From assembly GCF_024666595.1 (NCBI RefSeq), contig NZ_CP088296.1, forward strand, positions 2,153,501-2,217,500: a stretch of DNA of 64,000 nucleotides, read 5' to 3'. Source of the stretch: Sphingomonas sp. J315. Lineage in GTDB: Bacteria > Pseudomonadota > Alphaproteobacteria > Sphingomonadales > Sphingomonadaceae. How positions within the stretch are numbered: position 1 is the stretch's first letter; the number at the start of each line of letters is the position of its first letter. The notes beneath the pieces were generated by a model that saw only the letters and a program-made list of their open reading frames with translations, made no database searches and was not told the origin of the DNA. Shown here in pieces: positions 45,198 through 54,938 of this stretch. Both the position numbers and the translations under genes were made by a program.

Positions 45198-45280
45198 GGT
45201 TTTCCTCAAAAAGGCCGGGCCGTTGCCATGCCCGGCTGGGGGTAAGGGGAGATATAAAGCTTCCCTTATATGACGCCGCC
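45198..45280 (-). promoter_or_regulatory. structured metK leader, possible riboswitch-like attenuator
   Basis: In RNA sense, the leader contains ATATAA-GGGAAGCT-TTATAT (complement of 45252-45271), whose loop GGGA can pair with the downstream TCCCC (complement of 45246-45250), giving an H-type pseudoknot. An alternative hairpin TAAGGG/CCCTTA (45243-45248 with 45263-45268) excludes it. A terminator-like hairpin follows. I do not recognise this as SAM-I, SAM-II or SAM/SAH. A SAM-dependent switch is a hypothesis. Confidence 0.45.
45208..45236 (-). terminator. Rho-independent terminator hairpin just before metK
   Basis: A perfect 7-bp stem GCCGGGC/GCCCGGC (45214-45220 and 45230-45236), 9-base loop, followed on the minus strand by T5 (complement of 45208-45212). 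It lies about ten bases before the metK ATG, so it either ends lnt transcripts or attenuates metK. Confidence 0.7.
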
Positions 45281-46840
45281 CTAGCGAGCGAAGCGGCGGA
45301 AGGCAATGGCGATGGCGAGCAGCAATGCCGCGACGAGTGCCGCCGCGAGGTTGCCGAGCCGGGCGAACAGGGTGGGCGGGAGCGCCGTCGGCATTGGTGC
45401 CTCGATCGCCTTCGCGTCGCCCATTCCCGCCGCCGAGACGACCTTGCCGCGCGCGTCGATGATCGCGGAGATGCCCGTGGGCGTGGCGCGCAGGATCGGC
45501 AGCCCCTCCTCGATCGCGCGCATCCGTGCCTGCGCCAGGTGCTGGGGCGGACCCCAGCCGCCGAACCAGGCGTCGTTGGAGGGGTTGAACAGGATCGCCG
45601 GGCGCTTCGCCGGATCGACCGTCTGGCCGGAGAAGATGATCTCGTAACAGATCTGCATCCCGATATCGCCAAAGCCGGGGACGTTCAGCGTGCGCGGGCC
45701 GGGGCCGGGCTCGTAATCGATCTCCCCCGCCACCAGCCGCGACAGGCCGAGCGGCTGGAGGATCGTGCGCATCGGCAGATACTCGCCATAGGGGACGAGA
45801 TGCGCCTTGTCGTAACGGCCGAGGATTGCGCCGCTGGCGTCGATCGCGAATACCGAATTGGTCGCGGCGTCGAGTTGGGTGTCACCCTTGAACAACAGGC
45901 CCGTGGCCCCGACCAGCGCGATGTCTTTCGGCCCCAGTGTCTGAGCGATCATCGCGCGCACGGTGCGGGGATCGTTCTTGCTGTACCAGGCGGCGGGATA
46001 GCCCTCCTCGATCCAGTAATCGACCGTCCCCTCCGGCCACACGATCAGGCGCGGCACCGGGCCGCCCGGGAGGATGGTGGCGGTGTCGTTTGACAGGCGC
46101 AGCAGCTCGCTAAGCGCCTTTTGCGCGTAGCTGCCGTCGAGCACGGTTTCCTGCCCGACGTTCGGCTGGAGCACGCGGACGATCGGGCGGACCGACTGGA
46201 TGTCTGGCGGGGTCGGGCGGAACAGGATCGGGGTCAACGCCAGCAAGACGATCGCCGTGGCAGCGCCCGCCGGAAAACGCCAGTGTCGCTGGCTCGCGAG
46301 GAGAAGTGAGCCTGCGACAAGGATGGTGAGCCCGGAGAGCGCATAGGTGCCGACCCAGCTCGCGACCTGCGCCACCCCCGGCACCGGAAGCCAGATCACG
46401 CCGAGCGGGTTCCACGGATAGCCGGTGAACAGCACGCCACGCAGATACTCTGCGACGATCCACGCCGCGCCCGCGACCAGCACGAAGGCCAGGTCGAGCT
46501 TGCGTCCCTGTCCGAACCGCCACGCCAGCCCCATGGCCAGTGCCGGGTAGATGGCAAGGTAGAGCGACAACAGGACCACCGCGACATAGCCCAGTTCAGC
46601 GGGCATCTTGTCCTGATAGGTAAAGGCGTGCTGGATCCAGTTGTTGCCGACGGTGAAATGGCCAAGGCCGAACAGCCAGCCGCGCAACAGCGCCTGTTTC
46701 AGGCTCGACGCCTCATGCGTGAGTCGCAACAGGATGGCGAAACACACCAGCCCCGCGACCCACCAATCGAGCGGGGCAAAGGCGGTGGCGGAAACGGCGC
46801 CGGTCAGCAGCGCGAGCAGGCGGGGACGGGGCAGGATCAT
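45281..46840 (-). CDS. lnt: apolipoprotein N-acyltransferase
   Basis: Inner-membrane enzyme adding the third acyl chain to lipoproteins. Several N-terminal transmembrane helices (to about residue 190, including [17 protein letters not shown] and [17 protein letters not shown]) precede a periplasmic nitrilase-fold domain with the catalytic Glu in VWPEGTVDY, Lys in [16 protein letters not shown] and Cys in [10 protein letters not shown], then [17 protein letters not shown]. Length 519 is normal. ATG 46840 is the start. Order lnt-metK and the nearby corC-ybeY-phoH is typical for the region. Confidence 0.95.
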   Translation of the reverse strand: MILPRPRLLALLTGAVSATAFAPLDWWVAGLVCFAILLRLTHEASSLKQALLRGWLFGLGHFTVGNNWIQHAFTYQDKMPAELGYVAVVLLSLYLAIYPALAMGLAWRFGQGRKLDLAFVLVAGAAWIVAEYLRGVLFTGYPWNPLGVIWLPVPGVAQVASWVGTYALSGLTILVAGSLLLASQRHWRFPAGAATAIVLLALTPILFRPTPPDIQSVRPIVRVLQPNVGQETVLDGSYAQKALSELLRLSNDTATILPGGPVPRLIVWPEGTVDYWIEEGYPAAWYSKNDPRTVRAMIAQTLGPKDIALVGATGLLFKGDTQLDAATNSVFAIDASGAILGRYDKAHLVPYGEYLPMRTILQPLGLSRLVAGEIDYEPGPGPRTLNVPGFGDIGMQICYEIIFSGQTVDPAKRPAILFNPSNDAWFGGWGPPQHLAQARMRAIEEGLPILRATPTGISAIIDARGKVVSAAGMGDAKAIEAPMPTALPPTLFARLGNLAAALVAALLLAIAIAFRRFAR

Positions 46841-46920
46841 CGGAGCCACGCTATCGCCCCGGACCGTGACAGATACAAGCACGGTGCGTATTATGTCCCC
46901 ATTACACCAGAGGAAGCATC

Positions 46921-47223
46921 ATGCCCGAACCCGTGATCGTCGATATCCCCCACAAGCTTGGCCGCGATGTCGCGCGGGCGCGGATCGCGGGCGGCGTCGG
47001 CAAGATCGGGTCGATGTTCCCCGGCGGGGGGACGGTGGACGAGCGGTGGGAGGGCGACACGCTCCACTTCACCGTCGCGGCGCTGGGGCAGCGCGTCGCC
47101 AGCCGGCTCGAAATCCACGATGCCCATGTCCATGCCGAAGTCGATCTGCCGCCGATGCTGGCGCTGTTCGCCGGAAAGATCCGCGAGAAGCTGATGCAGG
47201 AAGCGCCCAAGCTGCTGAAATAG
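46921..47223 (+). CDS. polyhydroxyalkanoic-acid-system family protein
   Basis: A 100-residue protein with IPHKLGRDVARARI at the start, HFTVAALGQRVASRLEIHDAHVHAEVDLPPMLALFAGKI in the middle and a basic C-terminal end. This matches the PHA-system family (PF09650), named from a polyester-granule context; its real function is unclear. It is divergent from lnt. Confidence 0.88.
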   Translation: MPEPVIVDIPHKLGRDVARARIAGGVGKIGSMFPGGGTVDERWEGDTLHFTVAALGQRVASRLEIHDAHVHAEVDLPPMLALFAGKIREKLMQEAPKLLK

Positions 47224-47270
47224 GGAACCGCGTTTCGCCTATGCCGTTGAACGCGGCGAGGAGACACGCG

Positions 47271-47519
47271 ATGAATCGATCGCCCCGCCCCTGGCCGCTG
47301 ATTGCCGTCGCCCTGCTCGCCACGGGCGGGCTGGGCAGCTGTGCCGGCACCGTGGCCGCGCATTATACCGTCACCGGGATGCTGCCGCTCGCGCCATCGG
47401 GCGGAGTCCCGGAGTATCAGGCCGAACTACGCGCCCGCGATGCCGTCGCGCCCGCCAGCACCAGCTGGGGCGAGGATGCGAGCTATTCCGACCTGTCCTA
47501 CGCCGCCGCGGATTACTGA
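47271..47519 (+). CDS. small predicted lipoprotein
   Basis: An 82-residue protein with signal MNRSPRPWPLIAVALLATGGLGSC (lipobox LGSC). The mature part is short and acidic. ATG 47271 has GAGGAG upstream. Its last bases overlap the converging PQQ-type gene. No family recognised. Confidence 0.55.
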   Translation: MNRSPRPWPLIAVALLATGGLGSCAGTVAAHYTVTGMLPLAPSGGVPEYQAELRARDAVAPASTSWGEDASYSDLSYAAADY

Positions 47520-48850
47520 GCCGGGGCGCTGACCCGCCAGATCGTGTTGCCGACATCGTCCGCGACCAGCAGCGCGCCGGTGCGGTCGGCAGTCACCCCG
47601 ACCGGACGGCCCTGCGCCCTGCCCTTGGCATCGAGAAAACCGGTCAGGACATCGACCGGCTTGGCGTCGGGAACCGGCAGCCCGCGTTCACCGAACGGCA
47701 CGAACACGACCTTGTAGCCTGACGCCGGAACGCGGTTCCACGACCCGTGCAGCCCGACGAACGCCCCCTTGGCGAACCCGCCGCCCAGCTTCACATCGGT
47801 TGCGAAGGTCAGGCCCAACGGCGCGGTGTGCGGCCCCATGGAATAGCTCGGCCGAGCGCTATATTCCCGCAGATCGGGCCGTTCGGGCTGGACACGCTCA
47901 TCGACATAGCCGCCCCAGTAATTCCACGGCCACCCGAAGAACTGGCCCATCGTAACCTGGGTCAGATAATCGGGCGGTCCATCGGAACCGAGCATGTCGC
48001 GCTCATTGACGACGGTCCACACGCGCTCGGTTTCGGGATGGAGCGCGAGGCCGACCGGGTTGCGCAAGCCGGCGGCGTAGATGCGGGAGCGCTTTGCCTC
48101 CGGATCGACCTCTAGGATCGTCGCGCGGTTCTTTTCGACCTCAAGGCCCTTTTCGGCGATGTTCGACGCGGAGCCCACGCTGACCAGCAGCTTGCCCTCC
48201 GGCCCGGCGATCACGTCGCGGGTCCAGTGATTGCCGCCGCCGGGCAGGTCGACGACCTTCTCGCCCTTGCCCGTGATCTTGGTCTCGCCCGGCTTGAACG
48301 GGAAGCGGATCAGCGCATTGTGGTTGGCGACGTAGAGCGTCTCGCCGACCAGTACCATGCCGAACGGCGGATCGAGGCCGTTGTCGGCGCTCAGCAGCAC
48401 CGACCGCGCCTCTGCCACCCCGTCGCCATTCGCGTCGCGCAACAGGGTGATGCGATTGGCCGACGCGCCGCCGGCACCGGCGCGGCCCATCAGGCGCTTC
48501 ATCACCCAGTTGGTGATCCCGCCCCCTCCGCGCGGCGGCGAGTTGCTTTCGGCGACCAGCACGTCGCCATTGGGCAGGCGATAGAGCCAGCGCGGATGAT
48601 CGAGCCCGGTGGCAAAGGCGTTGACCTTCAGCCCCTTGGCCGCGACCGGCGCGGCTCCGGTGGGCCAGCCGACCGCGTCGGCGATCTTGACCGTCGGGAC
48701 GGTTTCGGCGCGCGGGGCGATCAGCTTGGGCCGCACTCCACTTGCCGCCTCGACGCTCAGCTGCGCGACATCGGGGCGCGAGGCCACCCAGTAGATGCCG
48801 CCGCCGATCACGACGATTGCTGCGGTGGCGATCAGAAGTTTGCGGCGCAA
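47513..48850 (-). CDS. PQQ-dependent sugar dehydrogenase-like (sorbosone/GSDH family) protein
   Basis: A 445-residue protein with an N-terminal membrane anchor (LLIATAAIVVIGGGIYWVAS) and a six-bladed propeller of the glucose/sorbosone dehydrogenase family: GLDHPRWLYRLPNGDVLVAES, NRITLLRDANGDGVAE, GGNHWTRDVIAGPEGKLLVSVGS, YAAGLRNPVGLALHPETERVWTVVNERDMLG, GFAKGAFVGLHGSWNR, and TADRTGALLVADDVGNTIWRV. The TTG start lies three bases after the corC stop, so translation is likely coupled. Substrate unknown. Confidence 0.9.
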   Translation of the reverse strand: MRRKLLIATAAIVVIGGGIYWVASRPDVAQLSVEAASGVRPKLIAPRAETVPTVKIADAVGWPTGAAPVAAKGLKVNAFATGLDHPRWLYRLPNGDVLVAESNSPPRGGGGITNWVMKRLMGRAGAGGASANRITLLRDANGDGVAEARSVLLSADNGLDPPFGMVLVGETLYVANHNALIRFPFKPGETKITGKGEKVVDLPGGGNHWTRDVIAGPEGKLLVSVGSASNIAEKGLEVEKNRATILEVDPEAKRSRIYAAGLRNPVGLALHPETERVWTVVNERDMLGSDGPPDYLTQVTMGQFFGWPWNYWGGYVDERVQPERPDLREYSARPSYSMGPHTAPLGLTFATDVKLGGGFAKGAFVGLHGSWNRVPASGYKVVFVPFGERGLPVPDAKPVDVLTGFLDAKGRAQGRPVGVTADRTGALLVADDVGNTIWRVSAPAQ

Positions 48851-48853
48851 TGG

Positions 48854-49768
48854 TCAGTCCTCGGCTTCGACTAGTTCTTCGGGCGGATGCAGGCGCAGGC
48901 GGCGGACGCGGGTGGCGTCGGCCTCCAGGACTTCGAGCGTCCACCCGCTCGGGTGCCTGAGGCACTCGCCCGCTTCGGGAACGTGTCCGGCCAGGATGAA
49001 GGCGAGCCCGCCGAGCGTCTCGATATCCTCTTCGACCTCACCCAGCCGGGGGTCGATCGCCGCGGCGACATCCTCCAGCTCGGCGCGGGCATCGGCATCC
49101 CAGCCGCCATTGTCGAGCGGCACCCATAGGGCTTCGGGCGCGTCGTCATGTTCGTCGTCGATCTCGCCGACGATTTCCTCGACCAGATCCTCGATCGTGA
49201 TCAGCCCCTCGGTCCCCGAGTATTCGTCGAGCACGATGGCGAGATGGGTGCGGCTGGCCTGCATCTGGGCGAGCAGGTCGAGCGTGCCCATCGACTGGGG
49301 GACGTACAGCGGCTGGCGCATCAGGTCGGTGATCTTCGACGGCGGTCCGGCGCCGGCGGCAAGGACCGCGAACACGTCCTTGATATGGATCATGCCGATG
49401 ACGCGGTCGAGCTTCTCGCGATAGACCGGCAGGCGGCTATGGCCAGCTTCGGCAAAGATCTGGACCAGTTCGGCAAAGCTCGTGGCTTCGTCCACCGCGA
49501 TGACGTCGGCACGCGGCACGCCGACATCGCCCGCGTCGCGCTCACCGAAATGGAGGAGATTGCGGAGCATCTTGCGCTCAAGCGGGGAAAGGTCGCCCTT
49601 TGCGGGCTTGCCGTCCTTGCCTTCTTCCGCCTCGTCGATTGCATCCTCGATACGCTCGCGCAGTGTTTCCTCATGCTCTTCGCCGAAGAGCAGGGAACGA
49701 AGGCCGCGCCATATTCCGCCTTCGCCGCTACTGTCGCCGTTCCCGTTGCTACTGGGGCCGTCCGTCAT
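48854..49768 (-). CDS. corC: CorC/hemolysin-C-family protein (CBS pair plus transporter-associated domain)
   Basis: A 304-residue cytosolic protein: two CBS domains (GVPRADVIAVDEATSFAELVQIFAEAGHSRLPVY and KITDLMRQPLYVPQSMGTLDLLAQM..LAIVLDEYSGTEGLITIEDLVEEIVGEI) and a C-terminal CorC_HlyC domain. It is linked to magnesium efflux or general membrane physiology in enterobacteria. ATG 49768 is preferred; an upstream TTG overlapping the ybeY stop is possible. The gene is in the phoH-ybeY-corC string. Confidence 0.92.
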   Translation of the reverse strand: MTDGPSSNGNGDSSGEGGIWRGLRSLLFGEEHEETLRERIEDAIDEAEEGKDGKPAKGDLSPLERKMLRNLLHFGERDAGDVGVPRADVIAVDEATSFAELVQIFAEAGHSRLPVYREKLDRVIGMIHIKDVFAVLAAGAGPPSKITDLMRQPLYVPQSMGTLDLLAQMQASRTHLAIVLDEYSGTEGLITIEDLVEEIVGEIDDEHDDAPEALWVPLDNGGWDADARAELEDVAAAIDPRLGEVEEDIETLGGLAFILAGHVPEAGECLRHPSGWTLEVLEADATRVRRLRLHPPEELVEAED

Positions 49769-49776
49769 CTTGGAGC

Positions 49777-50286
49777 TCAATCCTCGCGTATCAGATAGGG
49801 GTCAGGGAGCCCCAAGGTTGCGAGCGCGGCGCGCTCCATCGACTCCATCGCCTCGGCTTCGGAATCCCCCTGATGATCATAGCCTAGCAAATGCAGCACC
49901 CCATGGACAATCAGGTGCGTGGCATGCTGTTCGGCCGAAATGCCCTTTTCCGCTGCCTCGCGCGCGCAGACACCGTGCGCAAGGATGATGTCGCCCAGAA
50001 TCACCTCGCCATCGTCGCTATTCTGGGTCAGCGATTCGATCAGGTCGGGTTCGATCATCGGAAAGGACAGGACGTTGGTCGGCTTGTCCTTCTGCCGATA
50101 TTGCGCATTGAGCTGATGCACCTCGGCATCGTCGGTCAGCCGGACTGCAATCTCGATCATCGCCTCGTTGGCGGCGAGATAGCCGAACGGCGTCTGCGCG
50201 ACCGCCGCCGCAGCCGCCTGCGCGCCCAGCGCATCCCAGTCGAGTTCGGGCCAACCAGGTTCGGCCTGGACTGCGACATCAAGCAT
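49777..50286 (-). CDS. ybeY: endoribonuclease YbeY (16S rRNA maturation)
   Basis: Zinc-dependent ribonuclease involved in 16S rRNA 3' processing and ribosome quality control. The HxxxHxxxxxH metal motif is HLIVHGVLHLLGYDH near residues 127-141, and NVLSFP with the charged strand earlier is typical. Length 169 is normal. The start overlaps the phoH stop by eight bases. Confidence 0.96.
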   Translation of the reverse strand: MLDVAVQAEPGWPELDWDALGAQAAAAAVAQTPFGYLAANEAMIEIAVRLTDDAEVHQLNAQYRQKDKPTNVLSFPMIEPDLIESLTQNSDDGEVILGDIILAHGVCAREAAEKGISAEQHATHLIVHGVLHLLGYDHQGDSEAEAMESMERAALATLGLPDPYLIRED

Positions 50287-51331
50287 CAGGCGAGGTCCGT
50301 TCTGGCAAAATCATCGCCCTTGGAGAATTGTCCCCGCCCTCATAGGCCTCAACGATGCGCCCGACGATCGGGTGGCGCACGACATCGCCGATGCCGAAGC
50401 GGACGAACGCCATGCCCTCGATCCCCTCGAGCTTGCCGACCGCGTCGTTGAGGCCGCTCGCTGACGGGCCGCCGGGCAGGTCGGTCTGTTTGGGGTCGCC
50501 GCACACCACCATCCGGCTGTTCCGGCCGAAGCGGGTGAGGAACATCTTCATCTGCATCGGCGTGGTGTTTTGCGCCTCGTCGAGAATCACGAAGGCGTCG
50601 GCCAGCGTGCGGCCGCGCATGAACGCGATCGGGGCGATCTCGATCTCGCCGCTGGCGATGCGCCGCTCGACCTGCTCGGCGGGCAAACAGTCGTAGAGCG
50701 CGTCGTAGAGCGGGCGCAGATAGGGATCGACCTTGTCCTTCATGTCGCCGGGCAGGAAGCCGAGTCGCTCGCCGGCCTCGACCGCCGGGCGCGACAGGAT
50801 CAGGCGCTTGACCGATCCGGTGATGAGCTGGGCCACCGCCTGCGCCACCGCCAGATAGGTCTTGCCGGTGCCCGCCGGGCCGAGCGCGAAGATGATGTCG
50901 TTCGAGACCAGCGCGCGCATGTACGTCGTCTGGGTCAGCGAGCGCGGGACGATCGTCTTGTTGCGCGTCCGGATCATGATCGGCGGCGCGGTGCCCGATT
51001 CGTCATTCTCGGCGCGGACGATGCCGGTCAGCATCGGCTCGGTCGACATGGCGATCACCGCATCGATCAGGCCGGTGTCGATCGCCTCACCCCGGATAAC
51101 GCGGCTGTGCAGCTCGATCAGGACTTCGCGCGCATGCGCCACGGCCTCGGCGCTCCCCTCGATCACCACGCGCTGTCCCCGGGCATGGATATAGACGCCG
51201 AGCCGTTCCTCGAGTGCGAGGATGTTGCTGTCATATTCGCCGAACAGTTGCGGGAGCAGCTGGGGGCGGTCGAAATTGACCTCGACGCGGGCGCGCTGAC
51301 CATGTTGGGCGGGGACTGGCTTGCGGCTCAT
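50279..51331 (-). CDS. phoH: PhoH-family ATPase
   Basis: A 350-residue ATPase: Walker A in ALGPAGTGKTYLAVAQ, LSRPAVEAGERLGFLPGDMKDKVDPYLRPLYDAL, and Walker B in FVILDEAQNTTPMQMKMFLTRFG, then VCGDPKQTDLPG. An N-terminal RNA-binding-like part precedes it. It works with YbeY in RNA metabolism in related bacteria. The 260-base gap to the upstream M61 peptidase gene (51332-51591) shows no gene; a promoter for the downstream genes is likely there. Confidence 0.95.
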   Translation of the reverse strand: MSRKPVPAQHGQRARVEVNFDRPQLLPQLFGEYDSNILALEERLGVYIHARGQRVVIEGSAEAVAHAREVLIELHSRVIRGEAIDTGLIDAVIAMSTEPMLTGIVRAENDESGTAPPIMIRTRNKTIVPRSLTQTTYMRALVSNDIIFALGPAGTGKTYLAVAQAVAQLITGSVKRLILSRPAVEAGERLGFLPGDMKDKVDPYLRPLYDALYDCLPAEQVERRIASGEIEIAPIAFMRGRTLADAFVILDEAQNTTPMQMKMFLTRFGRNSRMVVCGDPKQTDLPGGPSASGLNDAVGKLEGIEGMAFVRFGIGDVVRHPIVGRIVEAYEGGDNSPRAMILPERTSPDA

Positions 51332-51591
51332 GCGGTCCTTTCGGGGGCTGGAAGGTCACAAAGGTCACGGGGCCTTGCGGTCATCGACGCGAACGCGAGC
51401 CGACGAACCTGACATAAATGTGCGTGTGCGGACGACAGCGGGCCATGATGGGCCGAACCGGTTTCCAGAGCGGAGGTTCCGTATCGCATGTCGTAGCGCG
51501 AGGATGGCAGAGCCCCGGCAGGTAGGACAGCCCAAATCGACCCCCGCGCCAATTGGCGCAGGGGTGACGCAGCGAAGCAACACTGGCGCGC

Positions 51592-53469
51592 TCAGTCGGT
51601 CCCGAGCCAGGCGCGGCGAAAGGCGAGCTGGGCCGCGCTCGGCGAGCCACCCGCCTTTTCGAGCGTGACGATGGTCAGCTTCGGATCGGCGACCGGGGTG
51701 ATCGTCGCGCTGCCGGGTCCGGTCCGGGTGGCATAGGCGATGGCCATCGGCTGACCCGGCTTCATCGCGCTCAGGGCGGCCCGCCAGTCGGCGAGGCTCG
51801 CGATCGGCTTGCCATCGACCGCCACGATCGTGTCGCCGCGATCGAGCCCGGCGGCATAGAGCGGGCTGCCCGGGACCGGAATTTCACCGAGGCGGACGGG
51901 GTCATCGCCGCCGCCGGTGATGTTGGCCGCGCCGATCCACGCCTTGTTCGCGTCGGCCGGGCGCAGCACCAGCCCGGCCTGGGCGAGCAAAGGCGCGAAA
52001 TCGGGCAGGTCGCTGCTGCGGATATGCGCGTCGAAGAACCGCTTCGCGAAACCGGGGTCACGGGTGAGTTCGGCAAGCCCGGCTTCAAGATCGGCGGTCG
52101 TATAGGGTTTGACCGGCGCGAAGTTGCGCTGCGCTTCGCCATGTCGCTTCCACAGGTGGCGCATATAGGCGTCGAGATCGTTGCCGAAGCGCTGGCGCAG
52201 GGTGAGGTCGAGCGCGAGCGCGATCACCGCGCCATAGGGGTAGTAGGAGGTGAAGATCCGCTCGTTCACGGGGTCGATCGAGGTCGCGGCGTCGACGAAC
52301 GGTGCGCGCAGGCTCATCTCCTGCGGCGATCCGTAGCGGCGACCGGGATTGTTGACGATATGGTCGAGCGTGGCGGCGAGGCCGACGAGCGTCGCGTCCA
52401 GCGTGGCCTCTTTCGCGCGCAGGATCGCCAGCGGGCCGTAATATTGGGTGAAGCCTTCCGCGAACCACAAGGACGGGCTGGGGTCCGCCTGAGTGAAGTC
52501 GAACGGTTCCAGCTCCGCTGGACGCAGCCGCTCGACATTCCAGGCGTGGATGAATTCGTGGCTGAGCGTGCCGAGCTGCGCGAACTTGCCCGCCTCCAAT
52601 GTCCGCGGCTGGCTGATGATGGTGGAGTTGCGGTGCTCCATCCCGTCGCCGCTGATCTGCGGCACATAATCGGCGATGAAGGTGTAGGTGCCGAAGTCGA
52701 ATTCGGGCGCGGTGCCGAAGATGCGGATCTGTTCGGCGACGACTTTCTTCGCCTTTTCGGCATAGGCGTCGATTGTTTCGGGCGAGTCGGCGCTGTGCAC
52801 GGCGAGGCGGATCGTCTGGGTCCTGCCGCCTGAAGTGATCGTCCATTCGCGCAGGTGATGGTCGGACAGCTCGGTCGGGCTGTCGAGCAGATACTGGAGG
52901 TGCGGCGCCCAGAAGGTGGTCGCGCTGCCGGCCACAGGCGCAAGTTGGGTCGCGATCTTCCACTTCGGGTCGGCAGGGCGGAAGGTGACGCGGATCGGGC
53001 GCTCGTCATAACCCTTCGCCCAGATCAGCGTCGCGGGCATGTTGAGATGCGCGTGGGTCTGGTCGATCTGGCTGTAGGTGCCGTCGCCGCGGTCGCCATA
53101 GAGAGTGTAGGCGAAGGTGACCGTGCCATCATGGCCGCTGACCCGCCAGCTATAGGGATCGCTGCGATCGATCTTCAGCTCGCGGCCCGCGCCGTCCTTT
53201 GCCGAGACCGAATAGACGTTCTTGGCGAATTCATGGATCGCGTAGCGACCGGGGGAGGAGCGCGCCATGCGGAACTCGACCGCGCCGGGCTTGAGCTGGC
53301 GATAGGTCACCGCAATCCGCGCCTCGCGATGCGCGGCGTTGTCGAAGCTCAGCTCGTAGGAAACCGGGGCGTTCGGGCCGGGGTCCTTGGCCTGCTGTGC
53401 GAGCGCGGTGGTGGCGAGGAGGAGCGGGGTGGCGAGCGCGAACAGGCGCGCGGTCGAGGTCAGGTTCAT
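51592..53469 (-). CDS. M61-family peptidase with C-terminal PDZ domain
   Basis: A 625-residue exported protein (signal to about AQQAKDPGP). An N-terminal beta-sandwich precedes the catalytic domain with the metal motif LSHEFIHAWNVERLRP (HExxH) and the third ligand Glu in WFAEGFTQYYG. A PDZ domain follows (AGLDRGDTIVAVDGKPIASLADWRAALSAMKPGQP). This is the glycyl aminopeptidase group of M61. It stands between miaB and phoH, which normally adjoin, so it is an insertion into that string. Confidence 0.93.
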   Translation of the reverse strand: MNLTSTARLFALATPLLLATTALAQQAKDPGPNAPVSYELSFDNAAHREARIAVTYRQLKPGAVEFRMARSSPGRYAIHEFAKNVYSVSAKDGAGRELKIDRSDPYSWRVSGHDGTVTFAYTLYGDRGDGTYSQIDQTHAHLNMPATLIWAKGYDERPIRVTFRPADPKWKIATQLAPVAGSATTFWAPHLQYLLDSPTELSDHHLREWTITSGGRTQTIRLAVHSADSPETIDAYAEKAKKVVAEQIRIFGTAPEFDFGTYTFIADYVPQISGDGMEHRNSTIISQPRTLEAGKFAQLGTLSHEFIHAWNVERLRPAELEPFDFTQADPSPSLWFAEGFTQYYGPLAILRAKEATLDATLVGLAATLDHIVNNPGRRYGSPQEMSLRAPFVDAATSIDPVNERIFTSYYPYGAVIALALDLTLRQRFGNDLDAYMRHLWKRHGEAQRNFAPVKPYTTADLEAGLAELTRDPGFAKRFFDAHIRSSDLPDFAPLLAQAGLVLRPADANKAWIGAANITGGGDDPVRLGEIPVPGSPLYAAGLDRGDTIVAVDGKPIASLADWRAALSAMKPGQPMAIAYATRTGPGSATITPVADPKLTIVTLEKAGGSPSAAQLAFRRAWLGTD

Positions 53470-53512
53470 CGCCGGAAGGTGGCCGAGCGGGCCGGGAGTG
53501 TCCAGCACCTCC

Positions 53513-53539
53513 GTCACCCCGGCACAAGGTCGGGGTGAC
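53513..53539. repeat. third copy of the GTCACCCCGG palindrome
   Basis: GTCACCCCG-GCACAAGGT-CGGGGTGAC: a perfect 9-bp stem located eight bases from the miaB stop. It belongs to the family framing the GIY-YIG gene at 15971 and 16346, but has no nuclease gene here. Confidence 0.85.
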
Positions 53540-53546
53540 GATGGAG

Positions 53547-54857
53547 TCAGACGACCGTCCCCGCCAGCGAGTTCGGTCCCGCACTCTCGAGTCGCACCGT
53601 CACCAGATCGCCGATCGCGGCGTCGGTCATCAGATGCACCGATTGCAGCCAGGGCGACTTGCCCAGCATCTGGCCGGGCAGCTTGCCCTTGCGTTCGACC
53701 AGCACGTCACAGGTCTTGCCGACGCTGGCGGCGTTGAACGCGGCCTGATCGCGGTTGAGCGCGGCCTGCAGGCGCTGGAGGCGGTCGTCCATCACTTCTT
53801 CCGGAACTGCGCCGCCCATCTCCGCCGCCGGGGTGCCGGGGCGGGGGGAGTATTTGAAGCTGAAGCACTGGGCATAGCCGACCGCATCGACGAGGCTGAG
53901 TGTATCGCGGAACTCTTCCTCACTTTCGCCGGGGAAGCCGACGATGAAGTCGCCCGACAGCGCGATATCGGGTCGCGCCGCGCGGACGCGGTCGAGGATG
54001 CGCAGGTACGAATCGCGGCTGTGGCTGCGGTTCATCGCTTTCAGGATGCGGTCATTGCCCGCCTGCACCGGCAGATGGAGGAAGGGCATCAGCTTCTCGA
54101 CCTCCGCATGCGCGCGGATCAGGCCTTCCTTCATGTCGTTGGGGTGGCTGGTGGTGTAGCGGATACGCGCCAGTCCATCGATCCTGTCGAGCGCGGCGAT
54201 CAGGCCGTGCAGGCCGGTGCCGGCGTCATCGTCCCATGCATTGACGTTCTGGCCGAGCAGCGTGATCTCCCGCGCGCCGGCATCCACCAGCGACTTGGCC
54301 TCATCGACGATCGCCGCGAACGGTCGGCTGACCTCGGCGCCGCGCGTATAGGGGACGACGCAATAGGTGCAGAATTTGTCGCACCCTTCCTGCACCGTCA
54401 GGAACGCCGTCGGCCCGGTCTTGCGCCGGGCGGGGAGCGCGCCGAACTTGGCGATGGCGGGCATGTCGGTGTCGATCGCGCGGCCCTGCGCCGAGGCCTG
54501 GCGCACCAGATCGGGAAGGTTGTGATAGGCCTGGGGCCCGACCACGATATCGACCTTGGCGCGGTGGGCGATCTCTTCCCCCTCCGCCTGCGCAACGCAG
54601 CCAGCGACGGCGATCATTGGCGCGGCGCGATCGGCAAGGCGCGCATTCTTCCGCACGCGGCCAATGTCCGAATAGACCTTCTCGGTCGCCTTTTCGCGGA
54701 TGTGGCAGGTGTTGAGGACGATCAGGTCGGCGCTGTCGGCGTCGGCGGCAGCGGTCATGCCCTGTGCCGCCATCAGCTCGGCCATGCGCTCGCCGTCATA
54801 GACGTTCATCTGACAGCCGAAGGATTTGACGTGATAGGTCTTGGGGGTGGCGCTCAT
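53547..54857 (-). CDS. miaB: tRNA-2-methylthio-N6-isopentenyladenosine synthase
   Basis: Radical-SAM methylthiotransferase acting on A37 of tRNAs. N-terminal UPF0004 domain with Cys in [17 protein letters not shown] and AVAGCVAQ (second cluster); radical-SAM motif [44 protein letters not shown]-terminal TRAM domain. The length of 436 is normal. It is divergent from hisS across an 81-base gap. Confidence 0.97.
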   Translation of the reverse strand: MSATPKTYHVKSFGCQMNVYDGERMAELMAAQGMTAAADADSADLIVLNTCHIREKATEKVYSDIGRVRKNARLADRAAPMIAVAGCVAQAEGEEIAHRAKVDIVVGPQAYHNLPDLVRQASAQGRAIDTDMPAIAKFGALPARRKTGPTAFLTVQEGCDKFCTYCVVPYTRGAEVSRPFAAIVDEAKSLVDAGAREITLLGQNVNAWDDDAGTGLHGLIAALDRIDGLARIRYTTSHPNDMKEGLIRAHAEVEKLMPFLHLPVQAGNDRILKAMNRSHSRDSYLRILDRVRAARPDIALSGDFIVGFPGESEEEFRDTLSLVDAVGYAQCFSFKYSPRPGTPAAEMGGAVPEEVMDDRLQRLQAALNRDQAAFNAASVGKTCDVLVERKGKLPGQMLGKSPWLQSVHLMTDAAIGDLVTVRLESAGPNSLAGTVV

Positions 54858-54938
54858 GGCGCGGGCCTATAGTCGAAAGGGGGCGGTGCGTGAACAATCT
54901 TCCCTTCCGGCCCCCTAGCCAATAGAGACCCGCTCCAA

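Noticed and set aside
45198..45280. SAM-II or SAM/SAH riboswitch
   Set aside because: I could not match the conserved core of either class; only a general pseudoknot and terminator are seen, so no class is named.
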